From: Meiothermus taiwanensis DSM 14542
GTDB lineage: Bacteria > Deinococcota > Deinococci > Deinococcales > Thermaceae
NCBI GenBank assembly: GCA_000482765.1
Contig: AXWR01000004.1
Span: forward strand, 80,792-144,791
Length of the DNA: 64,000 bases
Direction: 5' to 3'
A program made the position numbers and the translations under genes. The notes under the pieces are model-generated. The model saw nothing but the letters and a program-made list of their open reading frames with translations. It was not told the origin of the DNA and ran no database searches. Positions 1 through 8,317 of this stretch are shown one piece after another; position 1 is the first letter of the stretch, and every line of letters starts with the position of its first letter.

Positions 1-2
1 AG

Positions 3-212
3 GAGGTGGCCGGGGTGGTAGGGGCCCGGATCCTCGAGGCCATCTCGAAGATCTGCCTGGGCGGGGTTTGCCTTTCGGCCAACATCGGCTATGCCAGTTT
101 CCCCGCAGAAGCCCAGACGGCTGAAGCCCTTCTGCAGCTGGCCGACCAACGAATGTACGCCGACAAAAACGGAACTTCGCCCAAAACCAGCACCGACGGG
201 CTCGAGGGATAG
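3..212 (+). CDS. GGDEF-domain protein, C-terminal fragment
   Basis: This is the 3' end of a gene that begins before the window. The visible residues match the end of a GGDEF (diguanylate cyclase) domain: a strand with the pattern SANIGYASFP, then a helix ending ALLQLADQRMYADKNG, which corresponds to the family's closing AD-x-x-MY-x-x-K-x-x-G motif. Such domains make or sense cyclic di-GMP. The GGDEF signature loop itself lies upstream and cannot be seen, so whether the enzyme is active is unknown. The open frame has no visible start; the GTG at position 6 is an internal codon. About 50 bases separate its stop from hisS. Confidence 0.75.
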   Translation, partial: EVAGVVGARILEAISKICLGGVCLSANIGYASFPAEAQTAEALLQLADQRMYADKNGTSPKTSTDGLEG

Positions 213-250
213 GGCACCTGCGCTTTAGCCCAGGCCGGCCTGGCCCGGCT

Positions 251-256
251 TAGAAT
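251..256 (+). promoter_or_regulatory. -10 box of a leaderless-type hisS promoter
   Basis: TAGAAT lies 7 bases before the ATG at 264. This spacing puts the transcription start at or next to the start codon, the leaderless arrangement common in Deinococcus-Thermus. It argues for the ATG at 264 over the ATG at 255, which overlaps the box itself. Confidence 0.6.
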
Positions 257-263
257 GGGGCTT

Positions 264-1550
264 ATGTTGAAGGCCGTTCCCGGAACCAACGACATCTTTG
301 CCCAGGCCAAGGAATACCCTTTTCGCGAGCCGGTTTTTCGCTACATTGTATCCACCGCCGAGGAAGTCCTGCGCGGGGCTGGGGCTCAGATGGTTTACAC
401 CCCCATTTTCGAGTACCTCGAGGTCTTTCAAAAAGGGGTGGGGCTCACCTCCGACATCGTGGTCAAAAAAGAGATGTTCGTGTTTGAGGATCGGGGGGGG
501 CGGCTTCTGGCGCTGCGCCCTGAACCAACTGCATCCATCGTGCGGGCCTACAACGAGCACGGCATGAAGGTCTGGCCGCAGCCGGTTCGGTTGTTCACCT
601 GGGGGCCCATTTTTCGCGGCGAGCGTCAGCAGAAGGGGCGTTATAAACAGTTTCACCAGGTCGATTACGAGGCCCTGGGTTTGTCGGATCCCTTGCTGGA
701 TGCCGAGGCCATTGCACTGATGGTGCGAATCTACAAAACCCTTGGCCTCAAGCACCTCGAGGTCAAGCTGGGCTCGGTGGGCGACCCCGAGGATCGCCTG
801 CGCTATAACCAGTACCTGAGGGAGCTTTTTGGCCCTTATGCCAAGGATTTATCGGAGGACTCGAGGGTTCGGGTCGAAGCCAATCCCATGCGCATCCTGG
901 ACTCCAAGAGTGAACGCGACCAGGCCCTCATCGCCGAACTACAGCCCAAGCCCATGCTGGCCTTTCTGGGCCCGGCGGCGCAAAAATTTCACCAGCAGGT
1001 ATGCAACTACCTCGATCGACTGGGGGTTGCCTACACGGTGGATCCAAATCTGGTGCGGGGCCTGGACTACTACGTCCGCACCGCCTGGGAGGTGCACCAC
1101 GCCGGTATTGGGGCCAAGTCGGCCCTGGGGGGCGGTGGTCGCTACGATGGCCTCTCGGAGATGCTGGGGGGCCCGCCGGTGCCCGGCGTGGGCTTTGGCA
1201 TCGGCATCGAACGGTTGGCGATTGCCCTCGAGCAGGAGGGGGTGGCCTTGCCAGCCGACCCCTGCCCTACCCTCTACCTGGCCCCCCTGGACGAGGCGGC
1301 TAAAATCGAGGTGCTGGCCCTGGCCGAGCAGCTCCGGCCTAAAGTTAACGTGGAGATCGGCTATACCCCCAAAAGCCCGCGCAAGGCCCTCGAGGAGGCC
1401 CTCAAGAAAGGAGCCCGCTATGTGGGCTTCATCGGCGAGGATGAACGGGCTCGAGGGGTGGTTACCCTGAAACACCTGGAAACCGGTGAGCAAAGGGCGC
1501 TCGAGCCCCTGCAGCTTCACAGCCTGTTCGAGGGCCCGGAGATAAAGTGA
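264..1550 (+). CDS. hisS: histidyl-tRNA synthetase
   Basis: This class II aminoacyl-tRNA synthetase charges tRNA-His with histidine in the cytoplasm, using ATP. At 428 residues it has the usual family length. Class II motif 2 is visible near residues 112-130 (FRGERQQKGRYKQFHQ). The histidine-specific motif LVRGLDYYVRTAWEVH is near 262-278 and is followed by GGGGRYDGL. A C-terminal anticodon-binding domain follows. I start at 264 because TAGAAT sits 7 bases upstream and the N-terminus MLKAVPGTNDIF fits the family. aspS follows downstream with its own promoter, so the two synthetases are neighbours but probably not one transcript. The tRNA-His gene lies about 11 kb further on. Confidence 0.95.
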   Translation: MLKAVPGTNDIFAQAKEYPFREPVFRYIVSTAEEVLRGAGAQMVYTPIFEYLEVFQKGVGLTSDIVVKKEMFVFEDRGGRLLALRPEPTASIVRAYNEHGMKVWPQPVRLFTWGPIFRGERQQKGRYKQFHQVDYEALGLSDPLLDAEAIALMVRIYKTLGLKHLEVKLGSVGDPEDRLRYNQYLRELFGPYAKDLSEDSRVRVEANPMRILDSKSERDQALIAELQPKPMLAFLGPAAQKFHQQVCNYLDRLGVAYTVDPNLVRGLDYYVRTAWEVHHAGIGAKSALGGGGRYDGLSEMLGGPPVPGVGFGIGIERLAIALEQEGVALPADPCPTLYLAPLDEAAKIEVLALAEQLRPKVNVEIGYTPKSPRKALEEALKKGARYVGFIGEDERARGVVTLKHLETGEQRALEPLQLHSLFEGPEIK

Positions 1551-1567
1551 TACCGGATTCGGAAAGA
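1550..1567. repeat. remnant of the TIR repeat family at the hisS stop codon
   Basis: ATACCGGATTCGGAAAGA begins on the last base of the hisS TGA codon. It matches the terminal repeat of the full element at 38647-38774 (read in reverse: ATACCGGATTCAAAAAGA). Only one end is recognisable here. Confidence 0.45.
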
Positions 1568-1634
1568 CGGGCATTCTGACTCCTGGCGCCCACTTATTTG
1601 GCGCTGAACTGATCAGGTGATATTTTGTTATATA

Positions 1635-1660
1635 TTTCACGATAAAAAGTGCTCGTGATA
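1635..1660. promoter_or_regulatory. inverted repeat upstream of aspS, candidate operator
   Basis: TTTCACGA and TCGTGATA are separated by 10 bases; the core TCACGA/TCGTGA is a perfect dyad. The same motif with the same 10-base spacer occurs at 5329-5354 before the second HAD gene. It lies about 24 bases upstream of the aspS -35 box, a position suited to an activator or an upstream regulator. Confidence 0.4.
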
Positions 1661-1683
1661 AAAATATTTGCCACACTTCGATT

Positions 1684-1711
1684 TTGATAACTTTTCACAA
1701 AAAGGTATGCT
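1684..1711 (+). promoter_or_regulatory. aspS promoter (leaderless type)
   Basis: TTGATA (1684-1689) and TATGCT (1706-1711) are separated by 16 bases. The -10 box ends 7 bases before the ATG at 1719, which fixes the gene start. Confidence 0.65.
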
Positions 1712-1718
1712 AAAGCCT

Positions 1719-3461
1719 ATGCGTCGTACGCTTTACTGTGGGGAGTTACGCGAACATCATGCCGGTCAAAAGGTGGTACTGGAAGGCTGGGTTAACCGCA
1801 GGCGCAACCTGGGTGGCCTGATTTTTATAGACCTGCGCGACCGTGAAGGACTGGCCCAGGTGGTGGTCAACCCCGAGGCCTCCTGTTTTAGCGAGGCCGA
1901 CCGGGTACGGGCTGAGTGGGTGATTCGCGTGGAAGGCTCGGTGCGACTTCGCCCGGCTGATCAGGTCAACACCAAACTCGCCACCGGGGCGGTGGAGGTC
2001 ATCGCCGAACGCATCGAGGTGCTGGCCGAGGCCAAAACCCCACCCTTCCCCATCGATGCGGGCTGGCGCGGCGAAGACGATCCACACGTGGGTGAAGAGG
2101 TGCGGCTCAGAAACCGGGTGGTGGATCTGCGGCGCAGGCGCCTGCACCACAACCTGCGGCTACGGCATAAGGTGATTGCGGCAATTTATCGCTTCCTGGA
2201 CGCGCGTGGGTTTATCAGTGTGGAGACCCCCTACCTCACCCGCTCGACCCCCGAAGGCGCACGGGACTTTCTGGTGCCCTCGAGGCTGGAACCCGGCCAC
2301 TTTTACGCACTGCCCCAGTCGCCCCAGCTTTTTAAGCAGATGCTGATGGTGGCCGGCTACGACCGCTACTTCCAGATTGCCCGCTGCTTCCGCGACGAGG
2401 ATCTGCGGGCCGACCGCCAGCCCGACTTCACCCAGCTCGACATGGAGATGTCGTTTGTAACCCAGGAGGATATCATCGCGCTCAACGAGGAGCTGGCCGC
2501 TTTCATCCTGCGCGAGACCCTGGGCCAGGAACCCACCCTCCCCTTCCCCCGCCTGACCTATGCCGAGGTGATGAACCGCTATGGCTCCGACAAGCCCGAC
2601 CTGCGCTTTGGGCTGGAGCTACAGGACGTAACCGAGGCCTTTAAGGGGGGTGAGTTTCGCGCGTTCGCCGGGGCCGAGGTGGTCAAGGCCCTGGTGGTGC
2701 CGGGCCTGCTCTCCCGCCGGGAGATCGAGGAGCTCGAGACCACGGCAAAAAGCAAAGGCGCCGCCGGCCTGGCCTGGGCGCGGTTCGAAAACGGGGCGCT
2801 ATCGGGCGGGATTGCCCGCTACATCCCCCCCCATCTACCCGAACAGCTGGGCCTCACCCAGGGGCAGACCCTGCTCTTGGTGGCCGGCCCATGGCGCAAG
2901 ACCGTCGAGGGCCTGGGAGCGGTGCGGCTGGAGCTTGGGCGGCGGCTTGGCCTGATTAAGCCGGGCTTTAAATTCCTGTGGGTGGTGGACTTCCCCCTGC
3001 TGGAATGGGATGAGGAAGCAAGCCGCTGGACTTATATGCACCACCCTTTCACCAGCCCCAACCTAGAAGACCTGCACCTGCTGGACACCGACCCCGGTCG
3101 GGTGCGGGCCTATGCCTACGATTTCGTGCTCAACGGCAGCGAGATCGGGGGTGGCTCCATTCGTATTCATCGCCGCGACCTGCAGGAGCGTATGTTCACC
3201 TTGCTGGGCATCAGCCCGGAGGAAGCCCAGCAGAAGTTTGGCTTCCTGCTCGAGGCGCTATCCTACGGTGCACCGCCCCACGGGGGAATTGCCTGGGGGC
3301 TGGATCGTTTCGTGGCCCATCTAGCCGGCGAGGAATCGATTCGTGAGGTGATCGCCTTTCCCAAAAACAAAGAGGGCAAGGAGACCCTCACCGGCGCCCC
3401 CGCCCCGGTGGATGAGGCCCAGCTGGCCGCAGTGGGACTGGCTGTGCGGAGCAAGGTATGA
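1719..3461 (+). CDS. aspS: aspartyl-tRNA synthetase, bacterial type
   Basis: This enzyme charges tRNA-Asp with aspartate in the cytoplasm. The protein is 580 residues, the length of the bacterial-type Thermus AspRS. An N-terminal OB-fold anticodon-binding domain (about 1-100, including [20 protein letters not shown]) precedes the class II core. [13 protein letters not shown] lies near 175-187. Motif 2 with [20 protein letters not shown] lies near 223-242, and motif 3 with GIAWGLDRF near 522-530. The GAD insertion domain typical of bacterial AspRS occupies the middle. The start at 1719 is set by the promoter 7 bases upstream; the in-frame ATG at 1668 lies before the promoter. Whether it also mischarges tRNA-Asn cannot be judged here. 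Confidence 0.96.
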   Translation: MRRTLYCGELREHHAGQKVVLEGWVNRRRNLGGLIFIDLRDREGLAQVVVNPEASCFSEADRVRAEWVIRVEGSVRLRPADQVNTKLATGAVEVIAERIEVLAEAKTPPFPIDAGWRGEDDPHVGEEVRLRNRVVDLRRRRLHHNLRLRHKVIAAIYRFLDARGFISVETPYLTRSTPEGARDFLVPSRLEPGHFYALPQSPQLFKQMLMVAGYDRYFQIARCFRDEDLRADRQPDFTQLDMEMSFVTQEDIIALNEELAAFILRETLGQEPTLPFPRLTYAEVMNRYGSDKPDLRFGLELQDVTEAFKGGEFRAFAGAEVVKALVVPGLLSRREIEELETTAKSKGAAGLAWARFENGALSGGIARYIPPHLPEQLGLTQGQTLLLVAGPWRKTVEGLGAVRLELGRRLGLIKPGFKFLWVVDFPLLEWDEEASRWTYMHHPFTSPNLEDLHLLDTDPGRVRAYAYDFVLNGSEIGGGSIRIHRRDLQERMFTLLGISPEEAQQKFGFLLEALSYGAPPHGGIAWGLDRFVAHLAGEESIREVIAFPKNKEGKETLTGAPAPVDEAQLAAVGLAVRSKV

Positions 3462-3503
3462 GCGAACGGTGGGGCATATTTGCAAACACGCATGGGGTGA
3501 GGC

Positions 3504-4415
3504 ATGTCTAGGGAGGGTCGGCGCATATCCTACCAGCTGGCCGATGCTTTTACCGAGGTGCCGGGCGGCGGCAACCGGGTTGCCTTGGTACTGGATGCGC
3601 GGGGCCTCACCACCGAGGAGATGCAGCAGGTGGCCGCCAAACTGGGACAGCCCCAGGCCGCTTTTGTAACCCACCGGGAGGGCAGTGCTTTCGAAGTACG
3701 CTTCTTCGCGGCCAATGGTGAGGTGGAGTTCAGCGGGCATGCCGCGGTGGCCCTGGCCGTTGCCCTATCGAGGGAAGTGGAGTCCTCCAGCGATCCGCGA
3801 AAGCTTTACTTCCGCACCATTGGGGAGTCGCTTTTGGTTGAGGTGGCCGATCGACGGGCTACGGTGCAAAGCCCCAGCCCTCGCTTCCGCGACCCCCCTC
3901 CCTGGAAAACCCTGCAAGAGATCATCGAGGTGATGGGGGCCAACGAGCGCTATATACACCGTGGGCTGCCCTACGGCATCACATTCACCGGCTTGTGGAC
4001 ACTTTTTATGCCACTGGTGGCCCCCGGGCTGGTGGATGCCCTCGAGCCCGACATGGAGCAGCTGGCCGAGCTCTCCGACGCGCTCGAGGTGGCCACCATT
4101 CACGCCTACGCGCCTTACGGCCCCCGCCGCTTTTATGCACGCACCTTTGCCCCGGCCCTGGGCATCCCCGAGGATCCCGTGACCGGTTCGCCCAACGCAG
4201 CCCTTGGTGCCCTGCTGGCCCGCGCCGGGGTGGTGCCCCGCTGGGAGGGCGAGGTATCCCTGAGCGTTACCCAGGGCCACCGCATGGGCGGCCCCGGCCA
4301 GGTAGAGGTGCGGGTTTCCTACGGCCCTGCGGGCAACATTCTAGGGGTGTTCATCGGGGGTACGGCGGTGGTGGCCGAGCATGGGGTGGTAGAGCTGGGC
4401 GGAAGCCCCAACTAA
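3504..4415 (+). CDS. PhzF-family protein with altered catalytic position
   Basis: At 303 residues this matches the PhzF / YddE isomerase fold (diaminopimelate-epimerase-like). The family hallmarks are present: an N-terminal DAFTEVPGGGNRVAL stretch (14-28), FFAANGEVEFSGHAAVALA (about 68-86) and DPVTGSPNAALGALLA near the C-terminus. PhzF of Pseudomonas uses a glutamate (E45) in a LxxSExxFV-like segment. The equivalent segment here reads LGQPQAAFV, with glutamine (Q51) in that place. The protein may therefore be non-catalytic or use another residue. There are no phenazine genes nearby; it sits between aspS and a HAD phosphatase. The start ATG is preceded by a GGTGAGG-like ribosome binding site. 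The fold assignment is firm; the substrate is unknown. Confidence 0.8.
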   Translation: MSREGRRISYQLADAFTEVPGGGNRVALVLDARGLTTEEMQQVAAKLGQPQAAFVTHREGSAFEVRFFAANGEVEFSGHAAVALAVALSREVESSSDPRKLYFRTIGESLLVEVADRRATVQSPSPRFRDPPPWKTLQEIIEVMGANERYIHRGLPYGITFTGLWTLFMPLVAPGLVDALEPDMEQLAELSDALEVATIHAYAPYGPRRFYARTFAPALGIPEDPVTGSPNAALGALLARAGVVPRWEGEVSLSVTQGHRMGGPGQVEVRVSYGPAGNILGVFIGGTAVVAEHGVVELGGSPN

Positions 4416-4416
4416 G

Positions 4417-4441
4417 CACCGGGATATCTTTTTGCATCCGG
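4417..4441. repeat. partial copy of the TIR repeat family after the PhzF gene
   Basis: ACCGGGATATCTTTTTGCATCCGG starts a few bases after the PhzF stop codon. TATCTTTTTG-ATCCGG matches the right arm of the full element at 38754-38771. Confidence 0.4.
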
Positions 4442-4474
4442 AAATCAGCAAAACACTTACAGGCGTGCAGACTT

Positions 4475-5314
4475 ATGACCCAGAAGATACCCCAGCAAAC
4501 CACAGCCCCGTCCATCCAACTGGCTCTAATCGATATCGACGGCACCCTCTTTGGGCCCCAGGGCGTACCCGAGTGCGCCTGGCAAGCCGCCCAGCGGGCT
4601 CGAGCCGCCGGCTTGCACCTGAGTATCTGCACTGGACGTCCCGGGCGAGGATTCGCGCTTGAGTATGCCAAGCGGCTGGATCCTGCGGGCCTGCACATTT
4701 TCGAGTCTGGGGCTGTGGTGCTCTCCGGACAGGGTGAGGTGCTACAGGCCGCTGCCCTACCGCCGTCGATCTATCAAAGGCTCCTGGCCCTGGGCCGATC
4801 CCACGGGCTACCGCTCGAGGTGTATACCGCTGAGGGCGGCTTTTATCGTGAAAGCCAGCACCCCGATCTGGTGTACCACGAAAGCATGCTGGGCTGCCCG
4901 GCTGTCATGCGCAGTTTAGACAATGTGGGTGAGCAGGTGGTGCGGGTGCAGTTCGTCTGGCGGGACTCCCCTAGCTGGCAGCTGGCGCGCGCACAAATTG
5001 CTCAGATGCCAGAAGTAGAGCTGCACGAGGCCACCAGCCCGGGCATGCCGGGGGTGGGTTTCAGTTCGGTCACAGCTGCCGGCGTCTCTAAACGGGCAGC
5101 GGCCGAGTGGGTGGCAGCCCGGCTGGGCCTGGATCTGAGTCGGTGTGCCATGGTGGGCGATGGCGAAAACGACCTCGAGCTAATCCAGGCGGCGGGTTTA
5201 GGCATTGCCATGGGGAATGCGCCGGAGCTGGTTAAGCGAGCAGCAAAACGGGTGGTTGGGCCAGCGGAGGCCTGCGGACTCGAACAGGCCCTGGCGATAA
5301 TCATGCAATGGTAA
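4475..5314 (+). CDS. HAD-superfamily phosphatase, Cof type (first of two)
   Basis: This 279-residue hydrolase carries all four HAD motifs: DIDGTL (20-25, nucleophile and acid-base aspartates), SICTGRP near 50, the lysine in GVSKRAAAEW and GDGENDLEL near 228. The long cap between motifs II and III fits the Cof (class IIB) group, which dephosphorylates sugar phosphates and related small molecules. Its neighbour at 5374 shares CTGRP, LEYAKRL and the C-terminal GLGIAMGNA, so the pair looks like a tandem duplication. The open frame extends back into the PhzF gene, but that part is only an overlapping frame; I take the ATG at 4475. The substrate cannot be named from sequence. Confidence 0.85.
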   Translation: MTQKIPQQTTAPSIQLALIDIDGTLFGPQGVPECAWQAAQRARAAGLHLSICTGRPGRGFALEYAKRLDPAGLHIFESGAVVLSGQGEVLQAAALPPSIYQRLLALGRSHGLPLEVYTAEGGFYRESQHPDLVYHESMLGCPAVMRSLDNVGEQVVRVQFVWRDSPSWQLARAQIAQMPEVELHEATSPGMPGVGFSSVTAAGVSKRAAAEWVAARLGLDLSRCAMVGDGENDLELIQAAGLGIAMGNAPELVKRAAKRVVGPAEACGLEQALAIIMQW

Positions 5315-5328
5315 AAACTTGTGTTTAT

Positions 5329-5354
5329 TTTCACGATAACTTATGTTCGTGAAA
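5329..5354. promoter_or_regulatory. perfect 8-bp dyad upstream of the second HAD gene, candidate operator
   Basis: TTTCACGA-N10-TCGTGAAA is a perfect inverted repeat ending 19 bases before the ATG at 5374, where a -35 region would be expected. The same motif and spacing occur upstream of aspS (1635-1660). Position over the promoter suggests repression. Confidence 0.5.
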
Positions 5355-5373
5355 GTGCTATCTAAATACGCTC

Positions 5374-6192
5374 ATGATTAAACTTGTCGCACTCGACCTC
5401 GATGGAACCTTTTATGCCGGCCGCACCTTAGGTGTCCCCCCATCGGCCTGGGAGGCGGTGGAAAAAGGACGCCGCCATGGGCTTAAGTTCGCGGTATGCA
5501 CGGGGCGGCCCCAGGGGGGGCATGGCCTCGAGTATGCCAAGCGCCTGGAGCCCAACGGGGCACATGTTTTCAACGACGGGGCCTCGGTCTGTGATGCGGC
5601 GGGCCGTCCCCTGGAGGCACATGCGCTGCCCCATCTTCCCGAGCTGGTTGGGCTGGCTCGAGCCCATGCCCTGCCCTTCGACCTGATGGGGGCCGAGGGG
5701 GGGCGCTACTACGAGGAAGGGTTGATGCCCCCGGAGCTGCTATCGCACGTCGAGATCACCGGGGTTGAAGCCCGCTCAGCCCGCCTCGAGGAGATTGAAG
5801 AAACCCTGGTACGGCTGTGGTTCGTGGTCAGTGACCTAGGCCTGTGGGAGAGCATCAAGCCCGAGCTGATCCGCCTGCCTTTCATCGATTTGGCCGAGTA
5901 CATCAGCCCCCGCGAGGTCATCGCTGGGGTTATTCGCAAAGGCGTCTCCAAGGCCACTGGCCTGCGCTGGCTGGCCCAGTACTACGGCCTGTCACTGAGC
6001 GAAATCGCCATGATCGGCGACAGCCACAACGACCTCGAGGCCATCCGCGAGGCCGGGCTTGGCATCGCCATGGGCAATGCGGTAGACGATATCCGCACCG
6101 CCGCCAGGCACGTCACCGGGCACGTGCGCGAAGATGGCTTTGCCGAAGCGATCGAGTACATTCTGGCGTACAACCGTCAAAACCAGTTGTAA
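5374..6192 (+). CDS. HAD-superfamily phosphatase, Cof type (second of two)
   Basis: The 272-residue protein has HAD motifs DLDGTF (8-13), VCTGRP near 44, the lysine of GVSKATGLRW and GDSHNDLEA near 214. As in its upstream neighbour, the cap type fits Cof-like sugar-phosphate phosphatases. The two proteins align along their length, indicating duplication followed by divergence, but only this copy carries the TTTCACGA-N10-TCGTGAAA dyad in its promoter region, so they are probably regulated separately. Its TAA stop (6190-6192) coincides with the first base of a TIR repeat element. The substrate is unknown. Confidence 0.85.
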   Translation: MIKLVALDLDGTFYAGRTLGVPPSAWEAVEKGRRHGLKFAVCTGRPQGGHGLEYAKRLEPNGAHVFNDGASVCDAAGRPLEAHALPHLPELVGLARAHALPFDLMGAEGGRYYEEGLMPPELLSHVEITGVEARSARLEEIEETLVRLWFVVSDLGLWESIKPELIRLPFIDLAEYISPREVIAGVIRKGVSKATGLRWLAQYYGLSLSEIAMIGDSHNDLEAIREAGLGIAMGNAVDDIRTAARHVTGHVREDGFAEAIEYILAYNRQNQL

Positions 6193-6270
6193 TACCAGAT
6201 GGCGATACCGCCCCTTGGAAGGGGTGCTCTAGAATTCAAAAAGGCAGTCAACCATAAGCAAATCTGGTAT
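6192..6270. repeat. TIR repeat element, compact 79-bp copy
   Basis: ATACCAGAT (6192-6200) and ATCTGGTAT (6262-6270) are perfect inverted terminal repeats. Inside, GGTGCTCTAGAATTCAAAAAG matches the middle of the 128-bp element at 38647-38774. CCCCTTGGAAGGGG forms an internal hairpin. The element begins on the last base of the upstream TAA stop. Confidence 0.75.
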
Positions 6271-6326
6271 ACAAGCCGGGATATTCTTCCCTTCGCAAAC
6301 CCCGGCCCTGGCGCCAGTATGAATGC

Positions 6327-6815
6327 ATGTTCGGTATTCGCGACCGGGAACTCGGCGTGCTGGTTGCTTTGATGTTCGCGCCCTTTGGTCTGCAACTCCT
6401 GGGATGGGCCGGTACGCCGCTGGGTGGGGGGCCTTGTGGCGCTATCAGCCCGAACCAATGGCTGCTCGAGCAGCCTCAAGCCTTCTTTTATGCACAAATT
6501 ATGCTGTGGGGCATCGCATTGCTTATGGCCACTGGGTTTTTCATTCTGATGCTGGGCTTCATGCACAATGGCATGGTGCCCAAAGCACAGGCCCGTCCGT
6601 TTGTCTGGACAGGACAAGCCATCGGGGGCCTTACGGCCGCTATCTACGTGCTCACCCGCACCACCGGGCTGCCCACGCCAAGCCCCCTCGGCTGGCTGCT
6701 CTCCGGCGCTGAACCCATGGATGCGCTGGGGGCAATAATTCTGTTGGTGCTGGTGGCCCACGGCGTCTGGGCCCTACGCTGGCAAAAACGCGCCTATGCC
6801 CACCCTGTGCCGTAG
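6327..6815 (+). CDS. uncharacterised membrane protein, four predicted TM segments
   Basis: I do not recognise this 162-residue protein. It has four hydrophobic stretches (about 10-26, 55-78, 92-108 and 130-148) joined by short loops, so it should be a small polytopic inner-membrane protein. The loop between the first two segments contains a single cysteine (GGPCGAIS). It lies alone between a TIR repeat and the SpeD-like gene. GC content and codon use look like the neighbouring genes. A role cannot be inferred. Confidence 0.65.
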   Translation: MFGIRDRELGVLVALMFAPFGLQLLGWAGTPLGGGPCGAISPNQWLLEQPQAFFYAQIMLWGIALLMATGFFILMLGFMHNGMVPKAQARPFVWTGQAIGGLTAAIYVLTRTTGLPTPSPLGWLLSGAEPMDALGAIILLVLVAHGVWALRWQKRAYAHPVP

Positions 6816-6878
6816 CCCAGCCGCGACAGGCCCTGGATCGTTTCGCCGCTGCAAGTATCTATGTTAGGATATTTTGCC

Positions 6879-7286
6879 GTGAGCACGATTTCTGGAGGCC
6901 GCTGGGTTGCCGAAATTTACGGTTGCAACCTGGAAGTGCTTGAAAACCCCAAGCTGGTTGAGCTGGCCCTGCGCGACGCGGTGTTCAAGCTGGGCGCACC
7001 TCCCGGAAGCGTACAGGCCACGGTCTACAAGTTTTACCCGCAGGGGCTTTCCGCCGCGGTGCTTTCGCCTGTAGCCGCGGTAATGATGCACACCTGGCCC
7101 GAAGACAAGGCCTCGGCCGCGCTCGATCTTTACTTTTATAAACACGACGTAGACCCCGAATCGGTGCTGCGCGGGCTGGCCCGGGCATTTGGCGCCCAGG
7201 AGGAATCGGCCTTCCGCTTCTGGCGCGGCAACGAGCACGAGATCAAACGCCGTACCCAGGCCGCTCAAGCCAGCGACTCATCTTAA
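6879..7286 (+). CDS. SpeD-like protein lacking the pyruvoyl serine (probable pseudoenzyme)
   Basis: The protein (about 135 residues) follows the prokaryotic S-adenosylmethionine decarboxylase fold: GRWVAEIYGCNLEVL at the N-terminus, YKFYPQGLSAAVLS in the middle, then HTWPE (H71-E75) and LDLYFYKHDVDPESVL. In active SpeD the chain is cut before a serine five residues ahead of HTWPE to form the pyruvoyl group (Thermotoga maritima S63), and C83 acts as proton donor. Here these positions are alanine (A66) and tyrosine (Y87), so self-processing and normal catalysis look impossible. It lies 45 bases upstream of the aminopropyltransferase gene. The GTG at 6879 matches family N-termini better than the ATG at 6861. 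It may be a regulatory partner of an active SpeD encoded elsewhere. Confidence 0.8.
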   Translation: MSTISGGRWVAEIYGCNLEVLENPKLVELALRDAVFKLGAPPGSVQATVYKFYPQGLSAAVLSPVAAVMMHTWPEDKASAALDLYFYKHDVDPESVLRGLARAFGAQEESAFRFWRGNEHEIKRRTQAAQASDSS

Positions 7287-7310
7287 CGCGTGCTAGCCTT
7301 GACAGGCTGA

Positions 7311-8270
<960 letters not shown>

Positions 8271-8304
8271 CCTGCGGTTGGTGTATTTTCTAATCACCAA
8301 GGCA

Positions 8305-8310
8305 TAGAAT
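8305..8310 (+). promoter_or_regulatory. -10 box of a leaderless-type promoter
   Basis: TAGAAT ends 7 bases before the ATG at 8318, the same geometry as hisS. Confidence 0.55.
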
Positions 8311-8317
8311 CTAAGCC

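Noticed and set aside
1635..1660. A CRP-type site before aspS
   Set aside because: The dyad core is TCACGA/TCGTGA with a 10-base spacer, not TGTGA-N6-TCACA.
3995..4474. N-terminal extension of the first HAD protein into the PhzF gene
   Set aside because: This part is only an alternative frame of the PhzF coding sequence. The HAD fold starts after the ATG at 4475.
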